From contig NZ_JALHLS010000003.1 in the NCBI RefSeq assembly GCF_022844445.1, positions 62,001-126,000 of the forward strand: a stretch of DNA of 64,000 nucleotides, read 5' to 3'. Positions 25,270 through 34,226 of the stretch are shown here, piece by piece (within the stretch, counting starts at the first letter, position 1; every line of letters starts with the position of its first letter). Below the pieces are notes generated by a model that searched no databases, was not told the origin of the DNA, and saw nothing but the letters and a program-made list of their open reading frames with translations. Made by a program: the position numbers and the translations under genes. Source of the stretch: Hyphomonas sp. (GTDB lineage: Bacteria > Pseudomonadota > Alphaproteobacteria > Caulobacterales > Hyphomonadaceae).

Positions 25270-28200
25270 TCAAACCGCCCTGAAGGCAGTGTTGAGGGAT
25301 TCTGATAGCATGGTTGCGGGGATACGCATCATTTTCGGTCCGTCGGTCCAGCACAGCACCGCCACGATCTCGCGGCCGGGGAAGGCTTCCTCCAGCACGG
25401 CGGCATAGGCGGCCATCTGCGTGATATAGCTTTCGGCAACTCCAGACACCTCGTCCGGTGCCGGCTGATCCGTCTTGAAGTCGATCACGAGGACGCGATT
25501 CGGTGTCACCACCAGCCGGTCCACGCGGCCGTTGATCACAAGGTTAGGCAGTTTGGGCGACGTCCCGATCACCGCCGCCTCGGCCCGCCCGCCAGGCTGG
25601 AACAGTTGGGACAGCGCCGAATCGTTCAGGATGTTCTCTGCAGCCGCCAGCATTTCGGCGCGCTGCGCCCTGGTCAGGTCCGGCTCCCTGGCGAGGAAGG
25701 CCTGACCTGCGGCATGGCGCGCGGCAACCGGAAGTTCCGGCAGGTATTGCAGAAGACTGTGGATCAGGCGGCCCCGTTTCAGGCGCGCTTCCCGCTTTGG
25801 ATCGAACGGCGCTACCACCCGCGTCGTCGGCCCCAAAAGGCTCGTTGGCGCGGTCAACCGGCGCAGGATCACATCCGGTGAAGGCGGACGGCGCGCCCAT
25901 TCCGGCAAGCGCTCGGCGTCTGGCGGTTCCGCCGCAGCCATATCCGGAACGCTGGACGACATTCCATAGTGCAGCGCGCCGTTGTCCTGCTCGCTTGCGC
26001 CCAGTTGTTCCATCGCATTGCGGCAGAGCGCGAACCAGGAGTCGTCGTCGTAGCCCTTGGCACTCTCGCCGTCCCGGCCACTCCAGTGCCCGGCAATCAG
26101 CAACCGGTCTTGCGCCCGCGTCAACGCCACATAGAGCAACCGGCGATGCTCCTGGTGCGCCTTGGCCTGCGCCAGCAAGCGCGCCCGCTCTGCCGCCTCG
26201 ACATCCATGTCCTTGCGCGGCGACCAGATCAAAGCGCCGTCCACGGACAATATCGCCTCGCTGGTCAGCTTCGGCTTGGCCGTCGTGTCCGGCAGGATCA
26301 CGATTGGGGCCTGCAATCCCTTCGCGCCGTGCACGGTCATCACGCGCACTTCCGCGCCCGCCTCCGCCAGGTCCCGCTTGATCTCCACGGGCGTCGACTC
26401 CATCGACGCGACGAACAGCTGCAGCGATGAAGGCCCTGAGGCATCATGCGCCAGCGCCTTTGCCAGCAGTGCCTCGACGGGGTCGCGCGCCGGCGTACCG
26501 AGCCGGGCATTCAGCTTATCCCAACCGGTGCGTCCGCGTTCATCCGGCAGATCCAATACCGAAGACAGGAATTCGAACGGCGGCAGCCCCGCTATTGCCA
26601 CCAGCGACTGAAGGAAAGGCCTTAGTCGCGCCACTTCCGGATCAGCGCTCGCCAGAACGCGAGACCAGAGCGTCTCTCCCTGCCTCCGTCCGGCGGCGAG
26701 TTCGAACAGGAACCGGTCATCATCGACAAGTCCGCCGAACGGCCCGCGCAGTATTTCCGCCAGCGTCAGATCACGCGATGGCAGGATCGCGAAACGCATG
26801 AGGTTCAGGCAATCCTGCACCCCGATATAGTCCGCCAGCAATAGCCGGTCCGCGCCCGCCACCGGCACGCCAGCGCTCTTCAGCGCGTTGATGACTGCCT
26901 CGAACAAGCCGCCGCGCCGCTCCCGCACGAGGATCAGCACATCACCAGGCCGCGCAGGTCGCTGCGTCCCGTCCCGCTCCCAGACCGCCGCACCGCCGGT
27001 CACCATCTGGCGCACTGACCGTGCAATCTCGCGCGCCAGCTTCACCTTCGGCGACGTTACCCGCAGCGCATCCACCGGCCGCTCCCAGGCATCGGTCTCC
27101 GGGTCCTGATCGCGCGGTATGACCGGCCACAGCTCCACGAAGCCCGGCTCCATCCATCGCTTTGCCGTATGCACGATGGTGTTGGACGTCATCAGCGGGC
27201 TATCCGCGAACGGAACCTCTATGGCCGGCGCAGCATTCCACACCGTATCGACATAGGTCAGGATTTCCGGGCTGGAGCGGAACGACATCCGCATGTCCGC
27301 CTGCGCCACATCGGGATCGCGCGCCACCAGTGCCTGCGTCTCCGTCAGGAAGCGTGCAGGGTCAGCGCCCTGGAACGAGTAGATCGATTGTTTTTCGTCG
27401 CCTACCATGAAGATCGTGCGCGGATCGCGCAGCCGCTCGATCCCCTGCCCGGCAGTGAACTCCTGGGTCAGCGCCCGGATCAGTTCCCACTGCGCAGGGC
27501 TCGTATCCTGCGCCTCATCCAGCAACACGTGGCTAAGCCCGCCATCCAGCTTGTAGAGCACCCAGCTGGAAAGCCCTTCCGACGCCAGCAGGTCGCGCGT
27601 GCGCTCGATGAGGTCGTCAAAGTCCAGCGCGCCCCGGCGCCCCTTCTCGGTCTCATAGGCTGCCAGCGCCGGAAGGCCGAGTTCCAGCAACGCCGTTGTC
27701 CGCGCAAATGCCTCGGCGCGCTTCAGATCGTCCATCAGCGCCAGAATACGCCGCGTTTCCGAGCCGGGATTGTCCCCCAGCGCAAACAGTTCCTCGACCT
27801 CTGGCGCGAGCTTCACCACATCCTTCGTGTACGGATTGGACTTCCGCACGCTGCCGGATTGCGTCAGGAAAATCTGGGCATAGAGCTCAAACGCCGCCTT
27901 CGGCTCGCCAGCCCCCAGCGCGGCAGCCAGCAGATCCGCCGTCGCCTGATCCGTCTTCTTGCCCGCCGCTAGCGGCCCGGCCAGCCGGCGCAGCGCCGCC
28001 ACCGGCAGGTCCGGCCCCATCGCCTTCGCCAGCAGCGCATCCGGCGTTGCCTGAGGCGGCCGGATCACTGCGCGCAGCGCCGCCTCCATCACTGCCCAGT
28101 CCTCGCCATGCGTCGCCGCAAATTCCCGTAGCGCCCGCCCGGCGCCCTTCAGCGCGTCCAGCGCGCTCGACGCTCCATCCCGACCTGCTTCCCGCGCCAG

Positions 28201-28776
28201 AAGCGCCAGCGTCTCCGGCGTCTCCCGCGCTGCCGTCAGGATCGCCGTGTGCTTCGCCGCGGTCCAGATCTCGCGCGCGTCATCCTCCTCCAGTTCCACA
28301 AAGCCGGGCATGACGCCCGCCTCCAACGGAAAACGCCGCAATATCCGTGCACAGAAGGCATGGATTGTCTCGATCCTGAGGCCACCCGGCGTCTCGAGCG
28401 CGCGTGCAAACAGCGCCCGTGCAGCCTTCAGCTGTTCAAGTTCGTAGAGCTCCGACCTGGTTCCCTCAAGCTTCGCCAGTTCCTGGCGCAAAGGCTCGTC
28501 TTCCATGACAGCCCATTCGCCGAGGGTCTCGAACAATCGCGTCAGCATCTCGCTCGCCGCCGCCCGCGTATAGGTGATGCACAGGATCGAATCCGGGTTT
28601 GCGCCCGGCCGCCCGTCCGGCCGGCGCAGCAGCAACCGCGCCACCCGGTCGATCAGCACCTTCGTCTTGCCGCTGCCCGCATTCGCGGTCGCAAAGGCTG
28701 ACCGGCCTGGATTTGCCGCAAGCGCCTGCGCGCGGGTTGCCGCGTCCAGCGCGGCGGCGTGAACGGCGTCCGTCAT
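25270..28776 (-). CDS. addA: Double-strand break repair helicase AddA
   Basis: AddA is the UvrD-like helicase-nuclease subunit that with AddB processes double-strand DNA ends for RecA recombination. This protein has 1168 residues. Walker A is ANAGSGKTKVLIDR near residue 35. The helicase motifs include HVLLDEAQDTSPAQWELI and MVGDEKQSIYSFQGADP, with VMTVHGAKGLQAPIVILPD as motif V and RLLYVALTRAQDRLLIAG as motif VI. The C-terminal PD-(D/E)xK nuclease shows VLVIDFKTDQPAP. The ATG overlaps the addB stop by four bases (ATGA), so the two subunits are translationally coupled. Confidence 0.97.
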   Translation of the reverse strand: MTDAVHAAALDAATRAQALAANPGRSAFATANAGSGKTKVLIDRVARLLLRRPDGRPGANPDSILCITYTRAAASEMLTRLFETLGEWAVMEDEPLRQELAKLEGTRSELYELEQLKAARALFARALETPGGLRIETIHAFCARILRRFPLEAGVMPGFVELEEDDAREIWTAAKHTAILTAARETPETLALLAREAGRDGASSALDALKGAGRALREFAATHGEDWAVMEAALRAVIRPPQATPDALLAKAMGPDLPVAALRRLAGPLAAGKKTDQATADLLAAALGAGEPKAAFELYAQIFLTQSGSVRKSNPYTKDVVKLAPEVEELFALGDNPGSETRRILALMDDLKRAEAFARTTALLELGLPALAAYETEKGRRGALDFDDLIERTRDLLASEGLSSWVLYKLDGGLSHVLLDEAQDTSPAQWELIRALTQEFTAGQGIERLRDPRTIFMVGDEKQSIYSFQGADPARFLTETQALVARDPDVAQADMRMSFRSSPEILTYVDTVWNAAPAIEVPFADSPLMTSNTIVHTAKRWMEPGFVELWPVIPRDQDPETDAWERPVDALRVTSPKVKLAREIARSVRQMVTGGAAVWERDGTQRPARPGDVLILVRERRGGLFEAVINALKSAGVPVAGADRLLLADYIGVQDCLNLMRFAILPSRDLTLAEILRGPFGGLVDDDRFLFELAAGRRQGETLWSRVLASADPEVARLRPFLQSLVAIAGLPPFEFLSSVLDLPDERGRTGWDKLNARLGTPARDPVEALLAKALAHDASGPSSLQLFVASMESTPVEIKRDLAEAGAEVRVMTVHGAKGLQAPIVILPDTTAKPKLTSEAILSVDGALIWSPRKDMDVEAAERARLLAQAKAHQEHRRLLYVALTRAQDRLLIAGHWSGRDGESAKGYDDDSWFALCRNAMEQLGASEQDNGALHYGMSSSVPDMAAAEPPDAERLPEWARRPPSPDVILRRLTAPTSLLGPTTRVVAPFDPKREARLKRGRLIHSLLQYLPELPVAARHAAGQAFLAREPDLTRAQRAEMLAAAENILNDSALSQLFQPGGRAEAAVIGTSPKLPNLVINGRVDRLVVTPNRVLVIDFKTDQPAPDEVSGVAESYITQMAAYAAVLEEAFPGREIVAVLCWTDGPKMMRIPATMLSESLNTAFRAV

Positions 28777-31700
28777 TCCCCGCCCTCGCCGTCAGATGTA
28801 TCGTTCGTCCACTCTGCGCGCCGTGCAAGCAGGTTGAACCCGTAGTCATACTTTACGAACTGCACCCGCGGCGCCGACGCATACACGGCGTCCGGCGCAC
28901 GGTACGCCGCGATCAGCCGCTGCATCCCCTCTTCCGCGCGCTGAGCCATCTTCGGCGGCGTCAGCTCGCCGTCCTTACCCGGACCAATCGTGCGCGCGCC
29001 ATATTTCCCGCGCAGCTCCACATATTCCAGCGCCGCCACCGGCGCCGCGCGTACGCCCGCAAAGCCGCCTTTGCCCGCGATCAGCGCCTGCAGCGGCATC
29101 TGCTGGTCAAAACCCGACCGGATCATCTTGTCAGAGGGCGCGCTGCCGGTCTTGAAATCGACGATCGTAATCTCGCCGGTTGCGCCGATCTCGATCCGGT
29201 CTGCCTGTGCGGACAGTATGAACGTGTCGCCGCCGATCTCGTATTTCAGTTCGCCGTTTACCTCGAGCATCTTGCCGCCCGAGACATCGCGGCCTGCGCG
29301 CCAGCCTACGAACCAGGCCGCGACATCCGCCCAGATCGCCTCCCGGCTCAGCCAGTCTGCCTCCGTCTCGCCCGCCTTGCGCAGCTCCTGCCCGAACAGC
29401 GCCAGCAGGTTCACCGGAGATTTTTCCGCGCCTGCCTCATCGAACAGCTCGACAGCCTTGTGAACCGCCGTACCTTTCAGGTTCGCCTGTACCGGCCCGT
29501 TCATCGGATCAAGCACCCGCAGGCCGAGAACGGACTCAGCCCAGATCGAATAGGGATCACGCTGCAACCGGTCGACACGCGTGACAGACAATCGCTTCGG
29601 CCAGGCAGGCGGGCGCCGTGTCGGGCGCGGCTCCGCGCTGAATGCGGCGTCCTGCATTCCGATGCCTTCCGCCTGCATCTGACGCACCCAGTCCGGCAGC
29701 GCCGCGTGCGCGCCCGCCAGCACACCCGGAGCCGCCTCGAACAGCGCGCCCTGGGCCAACGTTCGCAGCCGCCACACCCAGCGCGAGGCCACCGCCGGCG
29801 CATCTTCGCGCCGCGCCGAATACAGCATGACCACGCGGGGGGCGCAGGCGAGCTGCGCAAAGTCATGTGCTGACAGGCCGAGGCGTTCATCCGGGTCGGT
29901 CATGCCGAGCTGCCCGCGGAACCTGCGCGGCAGGAAGGCATCCGGCGGCGTCTTGTCCGGCCAAACATCTTCATTCAACCCCGCCAGCACCACGAGATCC
30001 GCGGACTGAAGGCGTGCTTCGAGCGGGCCCCAGATGCTGAGGCGCGAATGCTCTGCCTCGCCCATGCTCACTGTCAGGTTCGCACATTCCTTCTCAACGA
30101 GCTCGGCAATATCGCGCGGAGGCACGTTGCCCAGGAACTCGCCCATCTCGCGGATACGTTCCAGCAGCTTGGAAGCGCCCGCGCCGTCTTCGCCTGCCCA
30201 AGGCAGCGGCGTCTCGCTAATCGCGCCGGCCAGCGCCGCGATCCGCTGCACGCCCTCAGCAACGTTGATCTCGTCTTCCACTGAAAAATCGGCGCGCACT
30301 TCGGCGATGAGACCCGCCAGTTCCCTCACGAACGCCGCCGCCCGCGCCTGCTCCTCGCGCGTGAAGGCCGGCACACGTTCCTCGTCAAACCGCGCCTCGA
30401 TACGCAGAGCCAGCTCTTCCAGTGTCCGCCACCGTCGTGCGCCGCGTAGGAAATGCAGGTCCAGAATATCGCCCATCTCGCGGTTGCGCACGAACGCGTG
30501 CTTCAGAACAGCCGACAGCGTCACCGGGTCTCCCGGGTCCACCGCCCAGCGGGCACAAAGGGAAATCAGGCTGCCGGCCTGCGTACGTCCTAAGGGACGC
30601 CCTGCCGATGGCGGCACTGAAATGCCCCATCGCTCCAGCAACGCACCGACGCGCCGCGCGAGCCCGGCATCAGGTGTCACCAGCGCCCCGGTCGCGCCCG
30701 TCTCCTCAAGGATACCTCGCAGCAACAAGGCCGCCGCTTCTGCTTCTGACGGCTCGTTCGGCAGCTCGATCACCGACAGGCCGCTAAGCGCCTCGCGCGC
30801 AAACCCTGCCGGCGTCGTACTGCTGCTCGCGGCCAATTCTTCCAGCGTCTCGCGCCAATCCGCCGTATCATCGGCCGGCGCCAGCGCTTCATACACAAGC
30901 CGCCGGCGCGAGGCCGAGACAGGCGCATACGCCGCCGGCCATTCGGCCACGTCACGCAGCACAAGCCCCAGTGTCTTCAATGTACGCACAAGTGCAAACT
31001 GCGGATGGCTTGGCGCCCCGGCCACAGCTGCCTGCGCCTTTTCGCTGAGATCGGTATCGAGCCCTGGAAGCACGACGAGACCCTGCGGCAGTCTCAGCGC
31101 CGCCTTCATTAGCGCCCGGCCGGACGGTGTTGCACCTGTGGAGCCTGCAATGATCACCGGAGACGTGGGCGGCTTGGCAGTCCAGCTTGCCACAAGCGCG
31201 TCGGCAGCGCGCTGGCGCTGCTCGAACGGATCGCCCGCATTGTTGTCGCGCAGCCACTGCGGCCACATCTCCGCAATGATCGACAGAAACTTTACCGAGT
31301 TTTCCCAATGCACCGCCAGATCGGTCTCCAGCACCAGCGTGCCGAGCTGCGCCCAGTCGACCGGCGCCTCGCCCAGCGTTGCCTGCTCCAGAAGCCGCGA
31401 CAGTTCCCGCGCAGCTGCGAGAGCAGAGGCCGGTGGCAGCGTGCGGCCATACTCGCTGGCATAGAACGTGGACGTCAATCTCGCGAGGGCGCCCAGCCGT
31501 GCGGCAGGCGAAAGCATCGGCGAGAGGCCGGCTATTGCCGCCTCAGCTACGGGCGGCGGCTCATCCGACTCCAGATCGCCCAGCGTTCGGATATCCGGCG
31601 GCAGCAGCGTCCGGTTGCCGCCCTGCGCATCGAAAAGCGCCAGTGTCAGGGCGCGCGCCGAGCGGCGGTTGGGCACATAGAGGATGGCGTCTGCGAGCGC

Positions 31701-31829
31701 GTCTGCCTTGGTCTTCAGATCGAACGCCTGAGCCAGTTCACGCGCCAGAGAACCGAGAAAGTCCGTGCCGGGAGGAATAGTCCAGACCCTGGGGGCGCCC
31801 GCGCCGAACGGCCGGAGCTCAGCCGCCAT
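28773..31829 (-). CDS. addB: Double-strand break repair protein AddB
   Basis: AddB is the nuclease-bearing partner of AddA. It has 1018 residues from the ATG at 31829 (MAAELRPFGAGAP). This start overlaps the murU stop by 11 bases; a reading from 31913 would add 28 residues deep inside murU. The N-terminal inactivated helicase part shows ILYVPNRRSARALTLALFD. The C-terminal nuclease domain has EITIVDFKTGSAPSDK and FDQQMPLQALIA. The alphaproteobacterial form lacks a clear Walker A motif, and I see none here. Pairing with AddA in one coupled transcription unit supports the call. Confidence 0.95.
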   Translation of the reverse strand: MAAELRPFGAGAPRVWTIPPGTDFLGSLARELAQAFDLKTKADALADAILYVPNRRSARALTLALFDAQGGNRTLLPPDIRTLGDLESDEPPPVAEAAIAGLSPMLSPAARLGALARLTSTFYASEYGRTLPPASALAAARELSRLLEQATLGEAPVDWAQLGTLVLETDLAVHWENSVKFLSIIAEMWPQWLRDNNAGDPFEQRQRAADALVASWTAKPPTSPVIIAGSTGATPSGRALMKAALRLPQGLVVLPGLDTDLSEKAQAAVAGAPSHPQFALVRTLKTLGLVLRDVAEWPAAYAPVSASRRRLVYEALAPADDTADWRETLEELAASSSTTPAGFAREALSGLSVIELPNEPSEAEAAALLLRGILEETGATGALVTPDAGLARRVGALLERWGISVPPSAGRPLGRTQAGSLISLCARWAVDPGDPVTLSAVLKHAFVRNREMGDILDLHFLRGARRWRTLEELALRIEARFDEERVPAFTREEQARAAAFVRELAGLIAEVRADFSVEDEINVAEGVQRIAALAGAISETPLPWAGEDGAGASKLLERIREMGEFLGNVPPRDIAELVEKECANLTVSMGEAEHSRLSIWGPLEARLQSADLVVLAGLNEDVWPDKTPPDAFLPRRFRGQLGMTDPDERLGLSAHDFAQLACAPRVVMLYSARREDAPAVASRWVWRLRTLAQGALFEAAPGVLAGAHAALPDWVRQMQAEGIGMQDAAFSAEPRPTRRPPAWPKRLSVTRVDRLQRDPYSIWAESVLGLRVLDPMNGPVQANLKGTAVHKAVELFDEAGAEKSPVNLLALFGQELRKAGETEADWLSREAIWADVAAWFVGWRAGRDVSGGKMLEVNGELKYEIGGDTFILSAQADRIEIGATGEITIVDFKTGSAPSDKMIRSGFDQQMPLQALIAGKGGFAGVRAAPVAALEYVELRGKYGARTIGPGKDGELTPPKMAQRAEEGMQRLIAAYRAPDAVYASAPRVQFVKYDYGFNLLARRAEWTNDTSDGEGGE

Positions 31830-32544
31830 GGCAGGCGATCCACATCTCTGCATCCGCCAGCGCCTTCGGATCGCCAACATGCAGCCAGAAGCGGTCCAGC
31901 CTTTGCCCCGCAAGGCGTCCCTTTGGGATCAGTTCATCCCAGATCTTCAACGCGGAGAAACGCTCCACCGCGAGACCGTCATACAGCTTCGGCATCATGA
32001 TGCGCACGCCCGCATAGGCCCAGGGCGCAGACCCTGCGCTGCCTCGGCGCACCAGACGGTCTCCGCCCTGCAGGAAGAAATCCCCGGCGCCGTCAAAGCC
32101 GAGCGCCTGACCGGTGTCAGCAATCAGCAGCCGTTCATCCTCCGCCACCGGATCAAATGCCCCAGCCAGCGCGAGGAATGGCTCCGGCGATTCCGGCGCC
32201 CAGAAGGCATCCGTGTTGAGCACGAAGATCGGGTCATCCCCCAAGAGACCTCGCGCCTTGGCAATCGCCCCGCCTGTCTCCAGCACCTCGCCGCGCTCAT
32301 CCGACAGCACGACCACAACATCCGTTCGCGCAAGAACATGCGCGTCGATCTGGTCGGCCAGGTAATGCGAATTGACGACGATGCGCTGGACGCCCGCCGC
32401 CACCAGGGGATCGAGCAGCCGGTCGATCAGCGCCTTGCCGCGCACCTTCAGCAGGGGCTTTGGCGTCGTATCCGTCAGAGGCCGCATCCGCGTGCCAAGG
32501 CCGGCGGCAAGCACCATCGCGGTATGCGGCACGGAAACGCTCAT
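31819..32544 (-). CDS. murU: N-acetylmuramate alpha-1-phosphate uridylyltransferase
   Basis: This nucleotidyltransferase of 241 residues fits MurU, which turns MurNAc-1-phosphate into UDP-MurNAc in peptidoglycan recycling. The nucleotide-binding signature reads MVLAAGLGTRMRPLTDTTPK with PLLKVRGK after it. Metal-binding Asp is in FVLNTDAFW, and the second catalytic region is FWLHVGDPKAL. The gene overlaps the upstream kinase (amgK) by four bases in ATGA. The AmgK-MurU pair, described in Pseudomonas and later in Caulobacter, bypasses MurA and lowers fosfomycin sensitivity. A mannose- or glucose-1-phosphate nucleotidyltransferase is the alternative, but the amgK neighbour argues for MurU. Confidence 0.88.
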   Translation of the reverse strand: MSVSVPHTAMVLAAGLGTRMRPLTDTTPKPLLKVRGKALIDRLLDPLVAAGVQRIVVNSHYLADQIDAHVLARTDVVVVLSDERGEVLETGGAIAKARGLLGDDPIFVLNTDAFWAPESPEPFLALAGAFDPVAEDERLLIADTGQALGFDGAGDFFLQGGDRLVRRGSAGSAPWAYAGVRIMMPKLYDGLAVERFSALKIWDELIPKGRLAGQRLDRFWLHVGDPKALADAEMWIACHGG

Positions 32545-33641
32545 GTGTCGGCCTCAAAGACAAACGGTGTCGTCTCGCGCACGAAAGCAGCCATTCCGGC
32601 CAGCGCAGGGTGCGAGAGGTTGCGGGCAAGCAGTTGCAGCTGGCGGGGCTGGAAGTCCGCATAGCGCGGCTTGCAATCCCGGTGCTGGAGGCGCGAGAAC
32701 ACGCCGGCAATTCGCAGCGCATTCAGCGCACCGATCACGGCGAGGCGTTCGTCAAACGCCTCGCGCGCCTGCCCCGTCCGTGTAAGGAAGGCCCGGATCG
32801 CTGCTTCCGCTGCTTCTGGCGAAACGTTCCGCCGCGCATCCTGCGTCAGCATGGCAAGGTCCCACGAGTCCCAGCCCACGACAGCATCCTGAAAATCCAG
32901 AAGCCCCACATCTTTTTCAGGCAGCCAGAGCAGGTTCTCCGCATGATAGTCGCGCAGCGTGAAGGCGCGCGGGAAAGACATCGCCTGCGCGATAAGCGCG
33001 TCGCGTTCACGCTCCCATCGTGCCCGCTCGGCGCCCGTCAGCGGCCCCTGCCCGACTTCGGCGCGCAGCCAGTCGGCATAGAGGTCGGCATTTGCGCCTA
33101 GCGCCACGGCGTCAAACTCGAGGATCGGCCAGCTGGCATCGCCCCGCGACAGCACCTTCGGAATCGGCGCCGCATGCAGCTGTGCCAGCCGCTCGGCTGC
33201 CGCCACGTAGAGCGGCGTTTCATCTGCTGCCCCGCGCTCGATCAGGCGGGCGAACTCGCGGCTGTCCCCGAAATCTTCAATCAGCCCGAAGCCCTTTGCC
33301 GCATCAAAATGATAGACCGCCGGCGCTTTGAGGCCGAGGCCGCGCAGGTGGTCGGCGATCAGCGCGAAGGCCTCGACGCGCGAGGCCGCCAGCCGCGTCA
33401 TCGCGTTCCAGCCCATCTTGGCACGCGTCGCCGCGTCGGCGTCGGGTGGGCATGGATCACTCTCAACACGCGGGGCATCCATCAGCAGTGCGGTCGCGCC
33501 GTCTTCCCGGTACAGGCGGATGTATCGCCGCGTCGAGGCATCCTGCCCCAGCGCATGGTGGCGCGCTGTATCCCAGCCGCTCCCTGCGGCCTTCAGGAAG
33601 GCATTAATCTCTGCAGTGCGCTGTTCAGCCAAGGCGTTCAT
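32541..33641 (-). CDS. amgK: N-acetylmuramate/N-acetylglucosamine kinase (aminoglycoside phosphotransferase fold)
   Basis: AmgK phosphorylates the anomeric position of MurNAc or GlcNAc with ATP in wall recycling. This protein has 366 residues from the ATG at 33641 (MNALAEQRTAEI). The APH-type kinase core has QDASTRRYIRLY near the N-terminus, FGLIEDFGDSREF as hinge region, the catalytic loop FTLRDYHAENLLWL and the metal motif VGLLDFQDAV. The start overlaps the end of tsaE by 17 bases, and the stop overlaps murU by four. In many alphaproteobacteria this gene is annotated only as a phosphotransferase; the murU coupling gives the specific role. Confidence 0.87.
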   Translation of the reverse strand: MNALAEQRTAEINAFLKAAGSGWDTARHHALGQDASTRRYIRLYREDGATALLMDAPRVESDPCPPDADAATRAKMGWNAMTRLAASRVEAFALIADHLRGLGLKAPAVYHFDAAKGFGLIEDFGDSREFARLIERGAADETPLYVAAAERLAQLHAAPIPKVLSRGDASWPILEFDAVALGANADLYADWLRAEVGQGPLTGAERARWERERDALIAQAMSFPRAFTLRDYHAENLLWLPEKDVGLLDFQDAVVGWDSWDLAMLTQDARRNVSPEAAEAAIRAFLTRTGQAREAFDERLAVIGALNALRIAGVFSRLQHRDCKPRYADFQPRQLQLLARNLSHPALAGMAAFVRETTPFVFEADT

Positions 33642-34077
33642 CCAGCCGTTCCTGCCAGCCTTCGCCCTGCGGTTCCAGCCTCGCCCGCCGCCCTTCCCCA
33701 GAGTTTTCAAGGAAGACATCAAGCCGGTGCGCCGGCAGATGGCGGCCCGCCCGGTCCGGCCATTCAATCAGCGCGGCGCCGTCCTGCGTCTCGTCCCAGC
33801 CGAGTTCGTGAACGTCATTCGCCTCTTCCAGCCGGTAGAGATCGAAATGCCAGAGCGGAAAGCTCGGCCCCTCGTAGACTTGTACCAGGGTGTAGGTCGG
33901 GCTCGGAACTTCTTCGTCGCGGCCCAGCAGCGCCTGGATCAGCCCCCGTGCCAGTGTGGTCTTGCCGGCGCCCAGATCGCCCCTCAGCGCGATCACATCC
34001 CCCCGCCGCAACAAGGGCGCGAGCCGCGCGCCAAGGGCCCGGGTGTCCAAATCAGAGGCCAGTTCAAGAATCCGCAT
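33625..34077 (-). CDS. tsaE: tRNA threonylcarbamoyladenosine biosynthesis ATPase TsaE
   Basis: TsaE is the small ATPase of the TsaBDE complex that makes t6A37 on tRNAs. It has 150 residues from the ATG at 34077 (MRILELASDLDTRALG). The P-loop is ALRGDLGAGKTTLARG near residue 33. SPTYTLVQVYEG and LWHFDLYRLEEANDVHELGWDE are the two other family blocks. It is the first gene of the coupled series that continues with amgK, murU, addB, addA and trxA. The upstream region is shared with the divergent ferredoxin reductase gene. No clear ribosome site is visible before this ATG. Confidence 0.93.
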   Translation of the reverse strand: MRILELASDLDTRALGARLAPLLRRGDVIALRGDLGAGKTTLARGLIQALLGRDEEVPSPTYTLVQVYEGPSFPLWHFDLYRLEEANDVHELGWDETQDGAALIEWPDRAGRHLPAHRLDVFLENSGEGRRARLEPQGEGWQERLDERLG

Positions 34078-34189
34078 CTGGGATTGCACCCTAGCCGTCT
34101 CGCCGGTTGACGCAACGCGCGTAAACCTGTGACGGTGTGCCCCGTTTGGCCATGCTTGCAGCCGCAGGCGCAACAGAATAAACAAAAAA

Positions 34190-34205
34190 GTGACGCACCC
34201 GTCAC
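34190..34205. promoter_or_regulatory. Inverted repeat upstream of the ferredoxin reductase gene
   Basis: GTGACG (34190-34195) and CGTCAC (34200-34205) are exact reverse complements separated by CACC. A further GTGACG occurs in the same 149-base divergent region near 34130. A weak promoter candidate (TTGCAG at 34156, TAAACA at 34179, 17-base spacer) would put the repeat just after the transcription start, where a repressor could act. This is inference. Confidence 0.42.
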
Positions 34206-34226
34206 GAATAAGAATGGGGAGCCGAC

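Noticed and set aside
30034-31464. Open frame of 476 codons opposite addB
   Set aside because: Very Ser/Arg/Ala-rich, no recognisable domain, and fully antisense to a well-supported gene.
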